DNA from: an uncultured Lachnospiraceae bacterium
GTDB lineage: Bacteria; Bacillota; Clostridia; Lachnospirales; Lachnospiraceae
Reading direction: 5' to 3'
NCBI GenBank assembly: GCA_946639085.1
Contig: CAMPBP010000043.1
Coordinates: 1-8,620, forward strand
DNA length: 8,620 nucleotides
This document shows, in pieces, positions 5,727 through 8,620 of the stretch. Position 1 is the first letter of the stretch; each line of letters starts with the position of its first letter. The notes under the pieces are model-generated. The model was given only the letters and a program-made list of their open reading frames with translations. It searched no databases and had not been told where the DNA came from. A program made the position numbers and the translations under genes.

Positions 5727-7127
5727 TTGAAAAAACTATTATCCGCCTTTTTAACGGCAGCTTTATTCATTAACTTAATACTTTCATTTCCGTTAAAAGC
5801 TTTTGCGGATGAATATACGGATGCCATGGAAGAGCGTAAATCCTGGCCCGTTCAGTCCAACGAGATCGCCAACTGGCCGGAAGGTCCGGCTGTGGGTGCA
5901 GCCTCCGCTCTTTTAATGGATGCCGATACCGGAATCGTTCTTTATGAAAAGAACATTCACGAAAAAATGTATCCGGCCAGCACGACAAAGCTTTTGACCT
6001 GTATGCTTGCCATGGAAAAAGAGGACTCCAGCCTAAACGATATGGTTTCTTTTTCCTATGATGCCGTTCATTCCGTAACCTGGGACGCTTCCAACATGGG
6101 GATGGATGCCGGCGAAGCAATGACTTTGGAGGATTGCCTTTACGGTATCATGGTGCTTTCGGCCAACGAAGTCTGCAACGCGGTTGCGGAATACGTCAGC
6201 GGTGACATCGATTCTTTCGTTGAGCTCATGAACAAAAGGGCAAAGGAGATCGGCTGTAACGACACTCATTTTAACAACGCTCACGGCTATACCGATCCCG
6301 ATCATTACACTACCGCCTACGATCTCGCACTTATCGGAAGAGAATATTTCAAAAACGAATTCCTTGCCAAAGTCTCAAGGACAAAGACTTACCATTGGCT
6401 TCCTACCGACACTCAGCCCGATGACATCTGGCTTTCCACCAAGAACTACTTTATAAACGGAACTTATGAGCTGGAAGGTTTAGTCGGTTCAAAGACCGGA
6501 TATACCGACGAATCAAGGCAGGTGCTTGTTACTGCTGCCGAGCGTAACGGTCTTAATCTCATCTGTGTTGTAATGGAAGAAGAAACTCCTTACCAATACG
6601 TAGATTCCGCAGCTTTGTTTAATTACGGTTTCAACAACTTCCAGCATGTTAAGGTCGCAGATTACGAGACTCGCTACGATCTTAAAAACGATTCGTTTTT
6701 CCTGATCGGTTACGATGTATTCGGCAATTCCTCGTCGTTTATTTCCCTTGATACCGATTCGGAGATCGTACTTCCAAAAAACTGTACTTTTGATGACTTA
6801 AACAGTTCCATCACTTACCGCGATGATGACGTATCCGTTCTTGCCGACATTGACTACGACTACAACGGTAAATATCTCGGCAGTGCTTCCCTTGTGGTAG
6901 CCAAGGAGGAAGAAACCTCTTTCGTCTTTACCAAAGAAGACGAATTCATGGAGATCATCGAAGAAGAACCGACATTCATATACGTTAACCGTATAATCAA
7001 ATGGATAGGTATCGCGGTGGGCGTTTTGTGTATCGCCCTTCTTTTCAAACGTATAATCTCAAGCTTCCATTTCGCCCGTAATCGTAAATACATCAAACGA
7101 AGCGATTACAGAAAAAGAAGAAGATAA
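5727..7127 (+). CDS. D-alanyl-D-alanine carboxypeptidase (peptidase S11, low-molecular-weight PBP)
   Basis: A secreted, membrane-anchored enzyme that removes the terminal D-alanine from peptidoglycan pentapeptides. I take the TTG at 5727 (466 residues): it has a GGAG site (5718-5721) and directly begins the signal peptide, KKLLSAFLTAALF, with likely cleavage after AFA (residue 27). The frame continues upstream to an ATG at 5673, but that would add 18 residues before the signal peptide and lies in the promoter. The penicillin-binding motifs are intact: STTK (Ser85, Lys88), SAN (145-147) and KTG (256-258). After the catalytic domain (to about 300) comes a beta-rich C-terminal domain. A transmembrane helix follows (about 423-440, WIGIAVGVLCIALLF), then a highly basic tail ending in KRRR. 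A true C-terminal helix replaces the amphipathic anchor of enterobacterial PBP5. It is most like the DacF/DacA group; the exact paralogue is unclear. Confidence 0.93.
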   Translation: MKKLLSAFLTAALFINLILSFPLKAFADEYTDAMEERKSWPVQSNEIANWPEGPAVGAASALLMDADTGIVLYEKNIHEKMYPASTTKLLTCMLAMEKEDSSLNDMVSFSYDAVHSVTWDASNMGMDAGEAMTLEDCLYGIMVLSANEVCNAVAEYVSGDIDSFVELMNKRAKEIGCNDTHFNNAHGYTDPDHYTTAYDLALIGREYFKNEFLAKVSRTKTYHWLPTDTQPDDIWLSTKNYFINGTYELEGLVGSKTGYTDESRQVLVTAAERNGLNLICVVMEEETPYQYVDSAALFNYGFNNFQHVKVADYETRYDLKNDSFFLIGYDVFGNSSSFISLDTDSEIVLPKNCTFDDLNSSITYRDDDVSVLADIDYDYNGKYLGSASLVVAKEEETSFVFTKEDEFMEIIEEEPTFIYVNRIIKWIGIAVGVLCIALLFKRIISSFHFARNRKYIKRSDYRKRRR

Positions 7128-7139
7128 TGTAAAAAGAAA

Positions 7140-7177
7140 AAACAACGGCGTTTCGATTAATCGAAACGCCGTTGTTT
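7140..7177. terminator. Bidirectional terminator: perfect 38-bp palindrome between convergent genes
   Basis: The left arm (7140-7158) and right arm (7159-7177) are perfect reverse complements over 19 bases, centred on GATTAATC, so the hairpin has a very small loop. It lies between the stops of the carboxypeptidase (7127, plus) and gyrA (7194, minus). In the gyrA direction it is followed by TTTTTTCTTTTT, a strong uridine tract. In the other direction the tract is weaker (TTTCGTTTAACATTTTTC). It should therefore stop both transcripts, most efficiently gyrA. Confidence 0.88.
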
Positions 7178-7193
7178 CGTTTAACATTTTTCT

Positions 7194-8620
7194 TTATTCT
7201 TCATCCTGCGAAATTTCTTCGCTTTCTTCGCCTTCTTCGCCGTCTGCGTCCTCATCGAATTCTTCGCTGAGTCCCAGTCCCGTACGAACTTTGGCTATCT
7301 TAGCAACCTTTACGCTTTCGTCGTCAAGATTCATTAACTTGACTCCCGAAGTGATTCGGCTGTACTCGTTTACTTCTTTCATTCTGATCTGAATGATAAC
7401 GCCGGTAGTTGTTATCATCATGATCTCATGCTCATCGGTTACGGCCTTTACGCCTACAAGTTCACCGGTCCTTTCGGTTATCTTGTAACACTTAAGTCCT
7501 TTACCGCCTCTGTGCTGAAGTCGGAAATCTTCGAGATTTGTACGTTTTCCTATACCGTTTTCCGATACGAACAACAAGGAGTCACCCTGATGATCGAGCT
7601 GCATTCCGATTACTTCATCGCCTTTGTTAAGATCGATACCCTTAACACCCATCGCGGTTCTTCCGAGAGGTCTTGCCTCTTCTTCGTCAAACTCGATACA
7701 CATACCTTTCTTGGTAACAATGAATACTTTATCGTGTTCGGATGTGGTCTTTACTTCGATAAGTCTGTCGTCGTCACGAAGATTGATGGCGTTAAGACCG
7801 TTCTTTCTTATGTTGGCAAAATCTATAAGCGGAGTCTTCTTGATGATACCGTTCTTCGTAACCATGAATACACACTGGTTATCTTCAAAGGAATCAACGG
7901 GAAGTATGGCATTTACTTTTTCTCCCGGATTGAGCTGCAAAAGATTTACCATTGCGGTACCTCTTGCCGTTCTGCTTGCTTCCGGTATCTCGTATACTTT
8001 AAGTCTATACGCACGGCCGAAGTTTGTAAAAAACATTACATATCCGTGAGTGTTGATCATGAGAAGATCTCTGATATAATCTTCGTCGATGGGCTTCATT
8101 CCCACGATTCCTCTTCCGCCTCTGTTCTGTGCACGGAAGTTGTCTTCGGTCATTCTCTTTATATATCCGAGATTAGTGCTTGCGATAACTACGTTTTCGT
8201 TGGGAATAAGATCTTCGTCAACAAAATCGTAATCGTCGGGTCCGATCATACTTCTTCTGTCATCACCGTATTTATCGGCGATAGCAGTCATCTCTGTTTT
8301 AATGACACCAAGGAGAAGTTTTTCATCTCCTAAAATGGCTCTCAATTCTTCTATGAGTTTTAAAAGATCCTGATGCTCATTTAAAAGCTTCTCTCTTTCC
8401 AGTCCGGTAAGAGCACGAAGTCTCATGTCGACTATCGCCTGTGCCTGTGCCTCTGAAAGACTGAATCTTTCAATAAGAGCATTCTTTGCTTCCTGAGTGT
8501 TTGCGCTGCCTCTTATTATCGTGATGACTTCATCGATATTGTCGAGAGCTATGAGCAATCCCTGTAAAATATGATCTCTTTCTTCTGCTTTGTTAAGATC
8601 GTATTTTGTTCTTCTTGTAA
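7194..8620 (-). CDS. gyrA: DNA gyrase subunit A, C-terminal part (N-terminus beyond the window)
   Basis: Open from the right edge to a TAA at 7194: 474 residues of the gyrase subunit that cuts, passes and rejoins DNA to introduce negative supercoils. The visible part begins in the coiled-coil region (TKYDLNKAEERDHILQGLL) and then enters the DNA-wrapping beta-pinwheel. The wrapping motif (GyrA box) is QNRGGRG at partial residues 164-170, which favours GyrA over ParC. A second, similar QHRGGKG lies at 368-374. Six blade strands with recurring aromatic or basic pattern (such as NLGYIKRM, KNGIIKKT, ENGIGKRT) start near 149, 190, 255, 303, 353 and 405. The last 23 or so residues form a strongly acidic tail (EEFDEDADGEEGEESEE). 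The active-site tyrosine and the fluoroquinolone-resistance region are outside the window. It ends 17 bases from the shared palindromic terminator. Confidence 0.97.
   Translation of the reverse strand, partial: TRRTKYDLNKAEERDHILQGLLIALDNIDEVITIIRGSANTQEAKNALIERFSLSEAQAQAIVDMRLRALTGLEREKLLNEHQDLLKLIEELRAILGDEKLLLGVIKTEMTAIADKYGDDRRSMIGPDDYDFVDEDLIPNENVVIASTNLGYIKRMTEDNFRAQNRGGRGIVGMKPIDEDYIRDLLMINTHGYVMFFTNFGRAYRLKVYEIPEASRTARGTAMVNLLQLNPGEKVNAILPVDSFEDNQCVFMVTKNGIIKKTPLIDFANIRKNGLNAINLRDDDRLIEVKTTSEHDKVFIVTKKGMCIEFDEEEARPLGRTAMGVKGIDLNKGDEVIGMQLDHQGDSLLFVSENGIGKRTNLEDFRLQHRGGKGLKCYKITERTGELVGVKAVTDEHEIMMITTTGVIIQIRMKEVNEYSRITSGVKLMNLDDESVKVAKIAKVRTGLGLSEEFDEDADGEEGEESEEISQDEE

Noticed and set aside
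5770..6305. Two minus-strand open frames opposite the carboxypeptidase gene
   Set aside because: They overlap intact catalytic-domain codons on the other strand, lack ribosome binding sites and show no domain.
7428..8333. Long open frame on the plus strand (301 codons) opposite gyrA
   Set aside because: It lies wholly antisense to conserved gyrA codons, has no ribosome binding site, and its product is Cys-, Phe- and Ser-rich with no recognisable domain. It is a codon-bias shadow.
1..8620. CRISPR array, insertion sequence, phage or defence genes
   Set aside because: No spaced direct repeats, transposase, integrase or terminal repeats were seen; the gene content is housekeeping and transport.

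Overview
The window looks like ordinary chromosomal sequence from a low-to-mid GC, Gram-positive anaerobe of the Clostridia, most likely a Lachnospiraceae relative. This is inferred from the style of the GyrA, TrmB and alanine:sodium symporter proteins, the strong AGGAGG-type ribosome binding sites, the Gram-positive lipoprotein signal and the lipobox solute receptor. No mobile element, CRISPR array, phage gene or toxin module was seen.

Layout, left to right. A tRNA-Pro(CGG) gene lies on the minus strand at 23-96. To its right is a four-gene minus-strand operon, transcribed from about 3262 leftwards: a solute-binding lipoprotein (2452-3234), one membrane permease (1699-2346), an ATPase (928-1686) and a DapF-fold amino-acid racemase (152-931) whose start overlaps the ATPase stop. 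Next are trmB (3310-3960, minus) and an AGCS-family alanine/glycine:sodium symporter (4007-5542, minus), separated by a terminator hairpin. A divergent promoter region (5543-5726) serves the symporter on the left and a D-alanyl-D-alanine carboxypeptidase on the right (5727-7127, plus). The carboxypeptidase converges on the 3' part of gyrA (7194-8620, minus, cut by the window edge). A perfect 38-bp palindrome between these two genes acts as a shared terminator.

The most interesting part is the operon on the left. The racemase has both catalytic cysteines (Cys67, Cys209) in contexts that match the histidine racemase CntK of the staphylopine pathway as I remember its sequence, rather than true diaminopimelate epimerase. 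However, the other staphylopine genes are absent, and the racemase is instead translationally coupled to a polar amino-acid ABC importer. The receptor of that importer lacks the arginine that normally holds the ligand's alpha-carboxylate. Together these suggest an uptake-plus-racemisation system for histidine or a related, possibly unusual, amino acid. The rest is housekeeping: tRNA modification, alanine/glycine transport, peptidoglycan trimming and DNA gyrase. The symporter leader carries a notable 12-bp inverted repeat, and the 7-mer CGTTTCG recurs in four intergenic regions without being noticed in the coding sequence.
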